In this document: piece by piece, positions 29,153 through 41,167 of the stretch
Position numbering within the stretch: the stretch's first letter is position 1
How the letters are laid out: every line of letters begins with the position of its first letter
Assembly (NCBI GenBank): GCA_905250025.1
Contig: CAJNOJ010000057.1
Location: 372,001-436,000 of the forward strand
Reading direction: 5' to 3'
DNA from: Adineta ricciae
Lineage: Eukaryota; Rotifera; Eurotatoria; Adinetida; Adinetidae
DNA length: 64,000 nt
The notes under the pieces: generated by a model
The model's database searches: none
What the model was told of the DNA's origin: nothing
Seen by the model: only the letters and a program-made list of their open reading frames with translations
Position numbers and translations under genes: made by a program

Positions 29153-29673
29153 CGTATCTGTATCTGTTTTTTATCTTTGTTATAGCCACCGCATTATCTA
29201 CAAACTAAACAAGTAATTGAACATATTCTCATCTGGTTGAATAATCAACCCACGCAAAATACTCAAAAAAGAGAGAAAAGAGAACAAAAGATCATCTGTC
29301 TGTTCGTTGAAGTACACAGATCGATCGACCATTCAGCAGTTTTTTTAATCAGCAATTAAATCTATGTTAATACATCGAGAACCAATCACATGAACATGCT
29401 ATGTAGAGGGCGCCAGATATTTGCCATCGTGACGTCTATCTTTTCTGTTTGGCATTCAGTGTGTATATAAGCGTCAAATGTCAATCAAAACGATGAGATT
29501 ATTGAATTTCATCTTAATATCAGAAAGCACTCATATCGATACGATGTAAGAAGGAAAGAAGAAAAGGTAATTCAGATCTTAATCGAGCTTTATTGTAAGA
29601 AAAATAACAAAACTGACTGAAGAAAATTCGTTGAAATGTGTTTTGTCTTTTTCGTATGACACTCGGTTCGAAT
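29153..29673. other. intergenic gap
   Basis: About 520 bp between the Src-type kinase start and the stop of the NTF2-like gene. No open frame with recognisable content was found. A TATA-like TATATAAG is visible near 29462 on the plus strand, but there is no plus-strand gene for it to serve. Confidence 0.35.
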
Positions 29674-30006
29674 TTAACTGACAGCATCGATGCGTTGAAT
29701 CTTTCCAACTGGACTAAATGTATAAACAGTATCGAAGGTTTTGTTCGCGTGTGAAATACGTGCACGTAGTAGATTATTCTTTGGATCTTCTGTTTCGCAT
29801 TCGACAATCGTCCATTGCGATGTTGTTTTTCCGTCTTGTTCTTTTTTGTAATAGTCCCGAGCTTCGTTAATGTTACTCAGAACAACTGTGGAGTCAACTG
29901 TTTTTTGGACGTCGTCCTCGAGGTAATCATCTAGGTTACTCATGTTGGAACTTGTCAATTCATGAATGAATTTTTCTACGAAAGCTTTACGCGATAATTC
30001 CGACAT
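29674..30006 (-). CDS. NTF2-like/SnoaL-like small protein, single exon
   Basis: 110 residues in one exon, with the ATG at 30006 a few bases behind a TTCTAG acceptor. The layout fits the NTF2-like (cystatin-like alpha+beta) fold: an N-terminal helix pair (KAFVEKFIHELTSS, then MSNLDDYLEDDV), a short hairpin, a helix containing NEARDYYKKEQ, and three strands ending near FDTVYTFSPVGKIQRIDAV. Members of this fold act as small hydroxylases, cyclases, isomerases or carrier modules, and no catalytic residue can be assigned here. It lies about 250 bp downstream of, and on the same strand as, a class A flavin monooxygenase. The fold call comes from secondary-structure pattern and length only. Confidence 0.6.
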   Translation of the reverse strand: MSELSRKAFVEKFIHELTSSNMSNLDDYLEDDVQKTVDSTVVLSNINEARDYYKKEQDGKTTSQWTIVECETEDPKNNLLRARISHANKTFDTVYTFSPVGKIQRIDAVS

Positions 30007-30259
30007 GACCTAGAATGAGAGTTGAGTAACAAACGAAAAGAAGAATGTATATTTATATAGGCGAGATTGACTGCGTTTTCGCTCTTTCTGCACACAACGT
30101 GAGCAGACATTTTGTTTTTTTACGAGTTTCTTTTTCTGAAGGTGACAGGGTGCAGAAATGAGTTGATAAAGTGAACTTTAGTGAACACGTTCGCATATAA
30201 GATCAAGCGAGAATATGCGAGTATTTACTGTCATAAGAAAATAAGACTAAACAGATTAA

Positions 30260-31808
30260 TCAAGTTCTATTGTGATACCAATCATCAAGTTTAATCGTGA
30301 GGTTAATCGTTCGCATAATCGTATTTCGCACGAAGTTTCTCACAACATTTGCCGAATGAAATCGTTCGGCATTTTCACGTGAATCAAGTATTTCACGAGT
30401 ACCAAGTGGAATTCTTTCATTTTCGTATCGCATAAGAATTTCATTCAGTTCATCGTTCGTAATCGAGGTTCGATCTGCTATCGTGCCAAGTTTCTCGGTG
30501 AGATTCCAGGCTGCCATTAGTGCTGTATTCCCTCCTAGTGATTATACATATAATACGACTCAAATTAGAGACTATCGATAAATGTACCTTGTCCTCGGAA
30601 AGGAATCATTGCATGTGCAGAATCACCGACCAATGTGATTCTTCCAGTTTGCGATACACTAAAAACTACAGAGGTAAATTTCGATTCACGATCAGAATAA
30701 CTCACCAATATCTTCCAGAAGCGTCTCGTTTCATTGGTTCGATATCTTTGAAAATCAGGCAATCTTGCATTTGTTCAATAGGTGTTCGCTGAACTAATAT
30801 TTGAATCAACGGAAAGAATTTTTGAGAGTATTCCAAAGCTAAATCATGAAGTTTCTTCTTATCGTAGTCAGTTCGTTGACGAAGAAAATCTTCTTCCGAA
30901 CGAATACTCAATGACCAATAGACCTCGTCGTGAAGAACGTGATGTGCATACCAACAACTAACTAAAAACAAGCAAATCTCTCCATTCGAGCTACTTTAGT
31001 TCGTGTACCATTTCGACCAGAAACTAATACACCCGAATTGTGAACGTATTCATGTTCGAACAGGTCATCATTGGTTCCGTCGGGAACCTTCTTGATTAGA
31101 CCGACAATACCATTAAAGCCAACGGCTTGAGCCTCGTCACCGGTCAATTGTTTTCTGATAGGCGAATGTGCTCCGTCGGCTCCAATAAGAAGATCAGCTA
31201 TTTCCATTTCATGTTCTGTTTCGTCAGCAAAATGCACATGAACTTTGTTGTCGATTTCCTCGAAGGATTTCACTCGTGCACCCCAAACAACTTCAATACC
31301 TTCCCGTACACAAGCTTGATAAAGTGCATCTCGTAGTTCTGGTCGTTTGAATCGCCTTCCATTCTCTGTTCCACGCACAAAAAGTAATGTACTCCCTAAA
31401 GCAAATAAACATAACTGTCGGGACTAGAATTCGAAGTGACGCGACCTGTTTCACCGTCTACTGCTCGAAAAGAAGGTTGAAACGAAATAGCGGAAAGTTC
31501 CGGTAAAAGACCAAGTTGTTTTATAAATTCAAGACCACCTTCTGGAGCTATCAATGAAACTGACCAGCCTTGATGCCGGACATGGCTGTCTTGATGAAAA
31601 TCAATATTTCGAAGGAAAATGAATCAATCTACTCTTACTTTCTTCTCGTTCGTAGACTATTAAATTCTGGAATCCTTTCTGTTTCAAACCAATAGCTAAT
31701 GAAAGGCCTGCTAGGCCACCACCTAATGAAAAACTTCACATAGTTTACGTCGATACAGCAAGATTTTTTACCAACGATTACGATACGAAACGTTTCCCCA
31801 AGTGTCAT
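30260..31808 (-). CDS. class A FAD-dependent monooxygenase
   Basis: Flavin hydroxylase of the FAD_binding_3/UbiH-like family, expected to oxygenate an organic substrate using NAD(P)H. Minus-strand exons start at ATG 31808, a few bases behind a TTACAG acceptor. The dinucleotide fold VGGGLAGLSLAIGL is completed across the first intron. The second FAD/NAD(P)H site is ADLLIGADGAHSPIRKQL (DG motif). The FAD ribityl-binding GD motif is ITLVGDSAHAMIPFRGQG, followed after an intron by GNTAL. All three family motifs are intact. Length is about 430 residues. No transmembrane anchor like that of kynurenine monooxygenase was recognised. The substrate is unknown. Such enzymes are common among genes of non-animal origin in bdelloids, but that origin is only a suspicion here, and the introns look native. 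Confidence 0.88.
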
Positions 31809-32161
31809 AAGGCAATTCTCTGTAACGAAATATGAATTAAGAAAAAAATTTTTACATACACTTGCTATTCTATATGATGTAGAGGCAATGACAAAAGACG
31901 CCGTGTTATATAAGAGTGACAGACTCATTCATACATTCGCTTCTCTCTAATCTATAGTAAGAAAGGCGTTATGTAACTAGTGGGTCAACAAGTCGATCGT
32001 GCACTTAAGTTTGAATTTAATGTTTCATCAATAAATTTTATTTTTCTGTCGAAAACAAAAAAAGAGGAACTCACAAATACATGAAAAGAAAATTTCCTTC
32101 GGAGATAATATATATATATAGATTTATATAACATCAAAAAGAAAACGAGCAAGAATAAACG
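31809..32161. other. intergenic gap
   Basis: About 350 bp between the monooxygenase start and the RBBP6 stop. It contains a TA-rich run near 32110-32120 and the RBBP6 3' UTR. No gene was recognised. Confidence 0.4.
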
Positions 32162-35100
32162 TTATGATTGTACTTCAAGAACAGATGACGAGGAGTCGAT
32201 CATGGTTTTCTTCTCTTTGTCTTTACTACGATGGCGTTTTTTGCTCTTTGAACTCGAATGTCGATGTTTCTTGTGATGCTTCTTATGCTTTTTTCCATTT
32301 TTGGTACTCTCATCTTGAGCTTTTCCCGATGATTCCTCCGCTACTGTTTCGATTTTCGATGAAAGCGTCGTTGGTATTGAAGGTGTTGTCGTCGTCGGGG
32401 TTGGCGCCGGAGAAGATTGCGATGCTGGTTGTTGTTGTTGTTGTTGTTGTTCTTTCTTCGACGATGATGATGATGACGTATTATTACGATCATCAGTACC
32501 TCGCGAACGACTCTTTGATCGACGACGGTCTCGACTATATGAAAGTATAGGTGATGATTCAAGATAACAACGCGGTCAATCTTCTTACCTGGAATGTGAC
32601 GATTCTTCCATATAAACAAACGTCCGTTGTGTCGATTGTTGAACCGTTGGAGGTGGACGAGGCGAACGACGGCGTTCATAGTTTCGATTTGGCCGTGGTG
32701 AAGATCTATCCAAGGAAAAGAAAACGTCAAGACATAGATCTTGTCAATGAGAAACAATTCAATTTACCTTCGATATTTCGATGCCGACGACGAGTACTTA
32801 TCTTTGATGTCAGCAGGGGGTGGTGGTGGTGGTCGACGTCGACTTTGATACGATGATGATCGTCGTTGACGACGATTGTCGCGGCTAGGCGACTTCTTGG
32901 TACGTCGACGACTTCGACTACGAGATGAACGACGATGACGATCGTGACGCGAACGTGAGGAACTACGAGAATCACTAGAACAAACGATTCAAATGATATT
33001 TTCATCTTCTTTTGTCTACGAAGGCGAAAGAATGTGCACTACCTGCTCGAATATGATGAATAAGAGGATGAACGCGAACGACGACGACTGGGTGAACCTT
33101 GCCTAGAGTTAGAAGAATTTAAAATTGGGAAAAGAAGGATATTACGAGAATGATTCTCTTACATTCGTTGAAAGTACCGTTGTTTCGTGTAGAATTCATT
33201 TTCAGATAGCGTTGTCGATATCGGCTGCGTTGCTGTTTGATGATGAGCAATAAAAGTTGATGTTGAAGTAAATGGAGCTGTAGGATGTGGATGAAAACCG
33301 GGCATAGTATAACCGTTTGTTGGAATATGTGGAGATGGAACGATTGGACGAGGAGGAGGAATAGGATGATGATGATGATGAACTGGTTGCACAGGTGGAT
33401 ATGGTTGATACGGATGAATACCTGCTGGTGGATATCGAACGCCCATCGGCGGGGGATAGTAATTTCTAAAAGGAGAAGAAAACTAGTTTTTTGAATGAAC
33501 GAATAAGAGCATAAACGTACGGTTGCATGGCGTAAAGGCCATTTGCTGCAGCTGGAGGAACATGATGAGGATAGATAATGTTATGATGTGGAGGAGCTGG
33601 GTAATAATGTTGTACAACAGGATTGGCTGGAGCCATTGTAGTAGCAGGCGTTGGAGAAGTATAGATCGTATTTGAGTGTGTCATTTGAATTAGAGGTGTT
33701 TCAGGTTCTGTCTTTTCATCTAAATCAATCACATTGAAGTTGTAACAACACGAACCGATAAACATACTTTCAGCCATGCTAGATGAAGGTAAACTATCTG
33801 CTATTTCGTCGTTTGTATGAAAGTCTTTTCGACTAGAATAGAAAAATAAGAATCAGCATTTCGAAAGTTCTAGAAAAAAAAACACCAAGCGCTTGACTAA
33901 CCTAGATACTGTTGGATCTGAATCGACTGTCTTTTCACTTTCGGATGGAACATCAACTGGTCGATTCGCGGCAACCGGCAATGGTGGTGATTGACTTTTC
34001 AGTTGCATTTTAATAATGATAGGTGCTGCTTTCGCCGACGAAATTGCTGGTTGAGAATTTGTCGAAAGAACAGCTGTATCGTATTCATCTGTTTCGTTTG
34101 AATTCGACCGATTGATTGATGTTGCTTCCGAATCTTGATCTACACTTGACGAAGGTGCAGTCGATTGTGGGTAGTAGGATTGATTCTGACTTTCATGCCA
34201 ACGCTTAATGTGATTTCGTAAAAATAGATTGGGATTTATCTGATCAATAGCAACGTGCTGAGTGCGACAACTAGGACACTCATGGTCCGGACTTTCAATC
34301 AAAGCTGTGCGAATACCTTTGCGAGAAAAAAAAAGAAAGGACGATGAGATAGCGTACGAAACTAATTTATTGAACTTACAACTATCACAAAAACTATGAC
34401 TACAACAAGGTGCAATCACAGCGTCAGTATAAACTCGTTTACATAAAGGACAAAGAAGATCATTGGGTGGTAGATCTTCATCAGCTGATTTGTTTGACGA
34501 TAAATAGGATGGCAAAGCAGATTTGTCATCGTTTTGACGAGATGTTTGAGCTGAAGTATCCTCTTTCTTTCCTAATCGCTCCATATATAATTCTCTAGAA
34601 AGGCAAAAGAGATATTTTCATACGATCAATCTGTTTTTCACTTACACCATCTGTCTTGGTACAACCGAAGCACCAGTTTGATCTCGCAATGCACCGGGTA
34701 TATGTTTCGAAATTGGTATAAGTCGATCACGTGGAATTCCCGTGGTCTTTTTCGGTAGTGGTTCACCGCGTGGATGACCAGCACCACGATGCGAACGATT
34801 TCCACGGGGATGATAGGACATCTGGTATGGTGCATGACGTGTAACAATATGAGATGAATGTGGTACAGATGGTCGTATTGGACCTGAAGTTCCCGCTTGT
34901 GTATTATCTCCTGGAGTTGAACTTGTATTCGACGTACTACCAGTCGAATTCGCATTGGATGTTTGCTGAAAAAGACAAAAAAGATAGGGGTTGAATGAGG
35001 ATGAACAATGATCTTCGTACTGAAAATGAAGGACATTGACTTTTGATGTGGCCAGGTTGTTTACAATGGTGACATACAAATAAATTCGTTCTATAAGGTG

Positions 35101-35868
35101 GCTGTGGCATCCTAGAAGAACGAAGTCAGGAATTATTTTGATTGATTTCAACATTGGCTCTGGTACTTACACGTAACGAGCTTGAGAACCCATTTGAATT
35201 TCTTTGATTAAATCATCTTCCGTCATTTCTTTCGCCTGGCCATTGTTACTTGTTGTCTAAAATGGAGTCGTCAATAATATAGCATGAAAAAGTCGTATTT
35301 GAAATGTCAATTACTTCAGTGAGTTTCTCTAACGGAATCGCGTTTGTTTCGACAACCGATGATGAATTTCCCGTAGTCAATTGATTTTGATTGAAAATTG
35401 CAGGTAACAAAATACTAAAAAAAATCCAAATTTTCAACATCATTCTATTTTGAAATCTCTCGATAATCTCACTCTTTCACAATATCATCTGATGAAACAA
35501 CAGGCTTTTGGGTAGATAATGGCGTCAATGTATCCACAATTCCACGAATACGTCGAGCCACAATAACACTTGCATTTCGAGGTATCAAATCTGAATTATC
35601 TCTGTATTCTAAATATGAAAAAAGTGAAAAACACATTGATTGTTAATCATAAATATTTGTTAGTGATGAAGAAAAATTTCAACTGACCTTCATGTGTATT
35701 GGCGTTGCTGATAATTAAGTCATAATCATCCTTGGGATGGTAAGTCCCTGAACGCGATGATTTTGCCGCGATTAAACGTTTCAGTTCTCCAAGAGAACAT
35801 GACATACCATCAATTTTGACTGATTCAAAATTTTTGTCTGCTTTAAATCGATATCGAATAATCGACAT
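32162..35868 (-). CDS. RBBP6: RBBP6-type DWNN/RING E3 ubiquitin ligase
   Basis: Nuclear ubiquitin ligase linked to p53/Rb control and mRNA 3'-end processing. The first exon (ATG 35868) encodes the ubiquitin-like DWNN domain (MSIIRYRFKADKNFESVKID..., ISNANTHE). A CCHC zinc knuckle follows (CHHCKQPGHIKSQC, about 35040-35080). The RING domain lies at about 34240-34460 and starts LLCPLCKRVYTDAVIAPCC, with SHSFCDSC and, after an intron, CPSCRTQH. The remainder is low complexity: Ser-rich, then His/Pro-rich (about 33160-33780), then Arg/Ser repeats (about 32800-33100), a seven-residue Gln run near 32428-32452 and a Lys/His/Ser tail ending at TAA 32162-32164. This DWNN-knuckle-RING-SR order is diagnostic. 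Internal exon borders in the low-complexity part are not certain. Confidence 0.92.
32428..32452 (-). repeat. CAA repeat coding polyglutamine in RBBP6
   Basis: On the minus strand a run of CAA codons encodes about seven Gln before a Pro/Thr-rich stretch in the C-terminal part of the RBBP6 homologue. It is in frame with the tail exon. Confidence 0.75.
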
Positions 35869-36798
35869 GATTTTGGCAATAGACAAGTAGAAGATACAAG
35901 GATAACACAAATAAAACTGCTACAAGACGTTTATTTTCTTTTTTTTCCTTGTCCGTTGTTAGACGAGAAAGCAAAACTAGCAGAAAGATATGGACAAAAA
36001 CAAAAACGAACGGCTTCGAATATTTAGGCAAACAAACAAATGAACAAAACACGCGAATGAATGTTTCTTGGGCAATCGTCGATGGTGATCTTGAAACTAA
36101 TGTTGACGAAGGTGAAGATGAACGAGAGGGAGGAATCGTTGCAAGCGACGAAAAACGTTGATGACGGATAGAACCACTCGCGACGATCGATATTTTACAA
36201 TCTATGAAAAATAATGAAGCGGGTGGTTAGAATGTGCATATATATCACGAGTAATGACGAGAGAGAAAGGATGGAATAAACCGTATGCATATGAATCATG
36301 CATGACAACAAATAAACAATTACCGTCATGCATAATCGTGACACGGCAGTCTCCGCCGTCGAATCATGTGAGAAAATTCAGGGAAATCATTTATTTTGTT
36401 TGTTTTCATCACTATTGAATTTTATTTTGCGAAAAGAATCCGGATTTGAAAATCTTTGCAGCGACATCTATTGGAGCTAATTGTCAGGGATGATGCGATA
36501 TGAAGCTGCAATATGTTCTCTAGAGACTGGGAACTTTTTTTTCTTCTGTTACGATGCTCGATTTAGTTTAATTTAGAATGTAATAAGACGGAGTATTGAA
36601 AAGAAATGTATTTGAAACGGTTTATGAAAATTTACATGAACGCGTTAAGCAATTGTTTTCTCGTGTAGTTGGTAAATATCCGGTGAGAAAAAACCTACAA
36701 GTCATAATTCGTTTTAATGTCTATAAATAATACCTTTATTTCCTTTTTCTATTTATGATTTCATATATGCTTTTTAGATGTGTGATTAAGGACAGAAA
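35869..36798. other. divergent intergenic region RBBP6 / SCM-like
   Basis: About 930 bp between two divergently oriented genes, so it should hold both promoters. I see no recognisable gene. Short open frames near 35949-36161 (+) and 36761-37012 (-) overlap untranslated or intronic sequence and have no domain. Confidence 0.4.
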
Positions 36799-38799
36799 AT
36801 GTCTTTAACTCCTGAAGATTCACCGAAACCCGATGGTAAATAAAAATAACGCAGTTTTGTCGTGAATAGTCTATTGAGTGTTTCCTGTAGAATTCGATTG
36901 GGACTCTTATCTCATTGAAACAGAGAGCGAGGCAGCACCAGCGTGCAATTTTAAACAGGTAATACACATTTTTGTTTCTTTGCAAAGGTCTCATACATTT
37001 GATACTTTTCACATTTGTAAAGTCTTTAATTCCACCAGCGAATGAGTTTCACGTTGGAGAAAAGCTTGAAACAATTGACCCGCGAAATCGAGATTCATGG
37101 TGTGTTGGAACAATCATAGATAAAGATGGTCCACGACTACGTTTACGATTAGATGGTACAGATAATCGAAATGATTTTTGGCGACTCGTCGATTCCGGTG
37201 ATATTCGTTGTTGTGGAACGACAGAAAAATTAGTATGTCTATCCGTAAAACAGCACGAGTAGGACTTGAATTGGATCTCTAGGGTGAACAAATTGTACCT
37301 CCGCTTGGTTTTCAACAAACTTCCACTCGGTGGGCTAAATATTTCGAAAAACATGTCAAAAATGGTCCATTTGCACATGAGTCATGTTTCAAATTGGTAC
37401 AACATTAATTAGAAAAAGGAAACGTTTTCTGATCGATTTCGTGTTTGCTCTAGGAACCAGCTAAACCAGAAAAGAATCTCTTTAAAATAGGTCAAAAACT
37501 CGAAGCTGTCGATCCGAAACATCCCTATCTGATCTGTCCAGCTACTGTAACTAGTATAACGCCCGGTGATCATAAACTAGTCATATCGTTAGATGGTTGG
37601 AGTGCGGCGAATAATTTCAAAATTGACTATTCGTCGAGAGATATATTTCCAGTTGGATGGTGTAAATCGGTCGGAATCACTTTAACCAAAGTTGGTCACA
37701 CTCGTAAGTTTTTCGATTCTGGAACATACTTGAGTGATATATGTATGCCTACTTTTGTTTAGTTCCACCTCGTTCATTGCATAAACACAATGAGCATGTG
37801 CAACAGAAAGTGGATAAAAGTAATACTTCATCGAGTAGAAGAGTCTCAGTTGATTACGACGAAAATACACAAAGTTATCCAATAGGTAAACTATACTCTG
37901 ATATGATCCGTTATATTCTTGTTCGATGTTTCAGTAACTGTTTATTGGAACTACATCGGTGATAACGGTGGACTTTTATTAAATCCTCATAAGTTCTCTT
38001 CATTCATGCCAGCCATATTTGGTCCAAACCAATGTCATTTAGTGTTGAAGAAAATCTTTGATGCATGTATCAAATGTTCATTTCAACCGAAATCCTTTAC
38101 TCATCGTCTTATGGATCTGTTTCCTTCGACGAGCGATAAAAAACTAAATTCTTCTCCAGAAGTTATACGTAAATATCTACTACATACTTTCCGACTTGAT
38201 AATTCCATCTTGTTCTTGTCTAGTGGAAAATAATACAAGGTTACAACTGCCATCAATGGAAACTAAAGATGATTTCTGGGATATTCTACATGATTTTCAG
38301 AATGCTATCTTAGCTGAGGAGGATCTATTTGTTTCAATACCACCAGACTTTGCAATTGGCCAGAACAATAAGCGAAAGATCGATGAATCTCAAGAAGACA
38401 GTATTTTCTCAACAGATCGTCAACGTCGCCCTCGACATGTAGATGTTGAGGACGAACCTGCATATGACCTAAGTAAATGTGTTCATCGGCATTTTACTTT
38501 GAACAATAACATTTCTTTGTTGTATAGTTCAAAAAACACCGAATGATGTTGCAGAATTTATTCGAAATATCGATCCAAAATTCGACACTCTCGCTTCGCG
38601 TTTTCTCCAAGAAGTAGGCGATGATTCTCTCACACAGCTGTAAAATCTCAATCACTTATTTTTCTAGGAAATCGATGGAAAAGCTCTGGTACTTTTGACT
38701 ACAGATACATTAATTAAACACATGGGTTTGAAACTTGGCCCATCACTTCAAATCATTCATCACATTGAAAAACTCAAGTCAAAGTTTAATTCTCGGTGA
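36799..38799 (+). CDS. Sex comb on midleg-like polycomb protein (2xMBT, SLED, SAM)
   Basis: Chromatin repressor of the SCM/SCML2/SCMH1 group. It starts at ATG 36799, and the first two short exons join in phase (Gly/Glu codon split 1+2). MBT repeat 1 begins FHVGEKLETIDPRN and includes the DGTDNRNDFW pocket region. MBT repeat 2 begins FKIGQKLEAVDPKH and includes LDGWSAANNFKIDY and FPVGWC. After a basic linker comes the SLED domain (YWNYIGDNGGLLLNPHKF, PAIFGP). The final exons encode a SAM domain (IDPKFDTLASRFLQEEIDGKALVLL split, MGLKLGPSLQIIHHIEKLKS), ending at TGA 38797-38799. No N-terminal FCS zinc finger was found, as in SCMH1/SCML2. About seven introns of roughly 50 bp are present. The assignment to the SCM group rests on the MBT-MBT-SLED-SAM order. 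Confidence 0.9.
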
Positions 38800-39141
38800 A
38801 ATCAAGTACAGTTTTGCACTAGTTTTGAAAATCGTTTTAGTTGTACATACTTTCGTATGTTTTGTTTTTCCACAAATTCCTGGCAGGAATTAATTTTTGT
38901 TATGTGTCATGTTCCTAGTTTCCGCTTTATTTTGTATTTATCAATAAATGATCTTTTCGACCAGACCGAGTTTTTCTTTCAATGAAAACATTGTGCCACA
39001 TTCGCATGCTTCTTTATTTTTAGTTTCTAATTAAAACTGCACGACGGCAAATCAAGGAAGGAAAAACATTGCTTCGAGACCGAAAATTCGAGGTTTTATT
39101 TTCTGGAAAAGAACCGTTAAACGTATTACATTTTACAAGCA
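38800..39141. other. convergent intergenic region
   Basis: About 340 bp between the stops of two convergent genes. It contains an AATAAA for the plus-strand gene near 38943-38948 and no coding sequence that I can support. Confidence 0.45.
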
Positions 39142-41167
39142 TTTAATCCAAGTCAATCAATCGCTCAACAAATGCTCGAGCATAATCTTTTGTTTGTTTA
39201 TAATAAATTTCGTTATAAATATGACCATTATTATACCATTTCATAATCGATTCCTTGTCAAGACAATTTTGTTCGAGAAACAACTGAAATAAGATGGATA
39301 TCACTTCGACTAAACAAGATAATTTCGTTGTAGATTGATGTAGAATTCTTTAACAGACTCACTTTGCCAGACATCATTCTTTTTATTTTCGGAAAGAAAA
39401 ACTTCAATAGCAAATAGAATTTGCGCTTGAAAATTTTTATCTGATTGATAATGTTTGATAGCCGAGATCTTCTTCAGCAGCAACGATGTGTTTTTTTCTG
39501 ACGAAGAGTCATTCCAAGCTTTCAAATAAGTTCGAACAATCATAATTACTCGATGTTTGACTTTACTACTATATTGCATCTAGAGTGAAGTCATTTCTGA
39601 ATATGCTGATAGAATTGAAATGCATCTATCATACTTGAACATATTTATGAATAGCTTGATCGTTTGTAAGCGATATGTCTTTGAAGAATTTAACTAATTT
39701 TTTGAATGGCTTACGCATACGAACGTTTTCACGAGTTTTTGTAACTGATAGATTATTTTCTTCTTCGTTTAGATTACTTGTTGATGAAGTTGAACTGACA
39801 CTTGTGACCTCTACAGAATATTACCAATTTTAAAGAGTAAAATGAGAAATGTCATCAACCTGTGAGTACAGTTCGGTGCGCATTTTGTTTAAAAAATGGT
39901 TCTGCCCATTCTTTGTTTACCTTCTGTTTTAAGATTAGATCGACAAAGGTATCGTTTTGATACCAATCAATTACATCAGATAAAGAAATACATTGATGCG
40001 TCGAAAAGAAATATAAAAGCATATTCATCATATCAGCTGAAATAGTCGAGTAAAATACTTAAGAAAAGAATTGCCTTGTTTTCTTACCATGTGAAGAGTC
40101 TTTCTTTTTGAGAAAATCGTCGAAGAATTGCATAGCAATAAGAACCTTTCGTTGGCATTGATTTCCATTAATATACTGTTTGATAGTCGTGATATGCTTT
40201 TTCAAAATTAACTCGGCATATCTCTCATGTTTTGCTTTTGTTTGATGCCAGGTTGTCAGATATGAATACACTAGTGTTATAAGACCATACTGTTCCATAC
40301 TATCCTCATTCTTCATTTCAGTCTAAAAAAAATTGTTCAAAATGTCAAACAACATATCGTGAGAGAGATGTAGCTTAACCTGAATATACTGATTGATTCT
40401 AGTATGACTCTCTTTACCGATATCTCGAAACAAAGTGAAGAAATAATTACGTGGTTTCCAGGCCTTGACTTTTACCGTAGTCGGCGTTGTATTCGTGGTG
40501 GTAGTAGTAGTAGCGGAGTTTTCACTAGACTGTTGCTCATTTTTGGCTTTTAATACAAAAAAGAAAAATGATCAATCTCATTTCAGTTATTCAATATAAA
40601 TTACGTACCTTGTTTGTTAACCTTGATTTCGTTTCCAGTCTTCACTCTAAACAACATCTACTTCATGTAATCTACTAAAAGGAAATGTGCAACATACTGA
40701 TCGTCTTTCCATTTGAGAGAATCACTGTCTTTTTTGATCTTGTCAAGAGTGGTTTGGATCGTATCAAGTAATTGACGATTAACACTCTTTTTCGACAACA
40801 TTTCCTCCAATGGTTGTTGTACTTGATCTTTCAATCGTTGATTTAATTCCAATTCAAGTTCTGCAAGCACTTGTTGTCGATTTCTAATTCTACCGATTCT
40901 TTCAACGTATTCACGTTCAATATCCGCGATCTTTTCTGAACGCCATTTCTTCCATTTTTTCTCCTCTTTCGTACGTTCTTCGGTTATGGCATTTGATGCA
41001 TTCACTAAGACCGTGCTCACTTCATTCACTTCGTCTTTGACTTGCTGAATTTTGTTGAAAAGAGTCGTCTGGTGTACTCCCATATGATCGATGCATAAAC
41101 GTCCCATACAATGAAGACATATAACCGATTGAAAATTCGAGCATGACTCTTCTTCACAAGTTGCCAT
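39142..41167 (-). CDS. B-box-like zinc finger/coiled-coil protein with two W2-like (eIF5C) repeats
   Basis: Starts at ATG 41167 and stops at 39142-39144. The N-terminus has a B-box-like cluster (CEEESC, then CLHCMGRLCIDH followed by a further His). A long charged coiled coil follows to about residue 165, then a Thr/Ser linker. The C-terminal half holds two related helical repeats. Repeat 1 includes KKHITTIKQYINGNQCQRKV, ISLSDVIDWYQND and KEWAEPFF. Repeat 2 includes KKISAIKHYQSDKNFQAQI, LDKESIMKWYNN and ARAFVERLI. These follow the W2 pattern of eIF5 and BZW (helix pairs, a conserved acidic-Ile-x-x-Trp motif, then AEPFIxWL). Two checked introns join in phase. W2 domains bind eIF2-beta and other initiation factors, so a role in translation control is inference. 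An in-frame upstream exon ending in a GTAAGT donor at about 41284 may extend the N-terminus. Confidence 0.68.
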
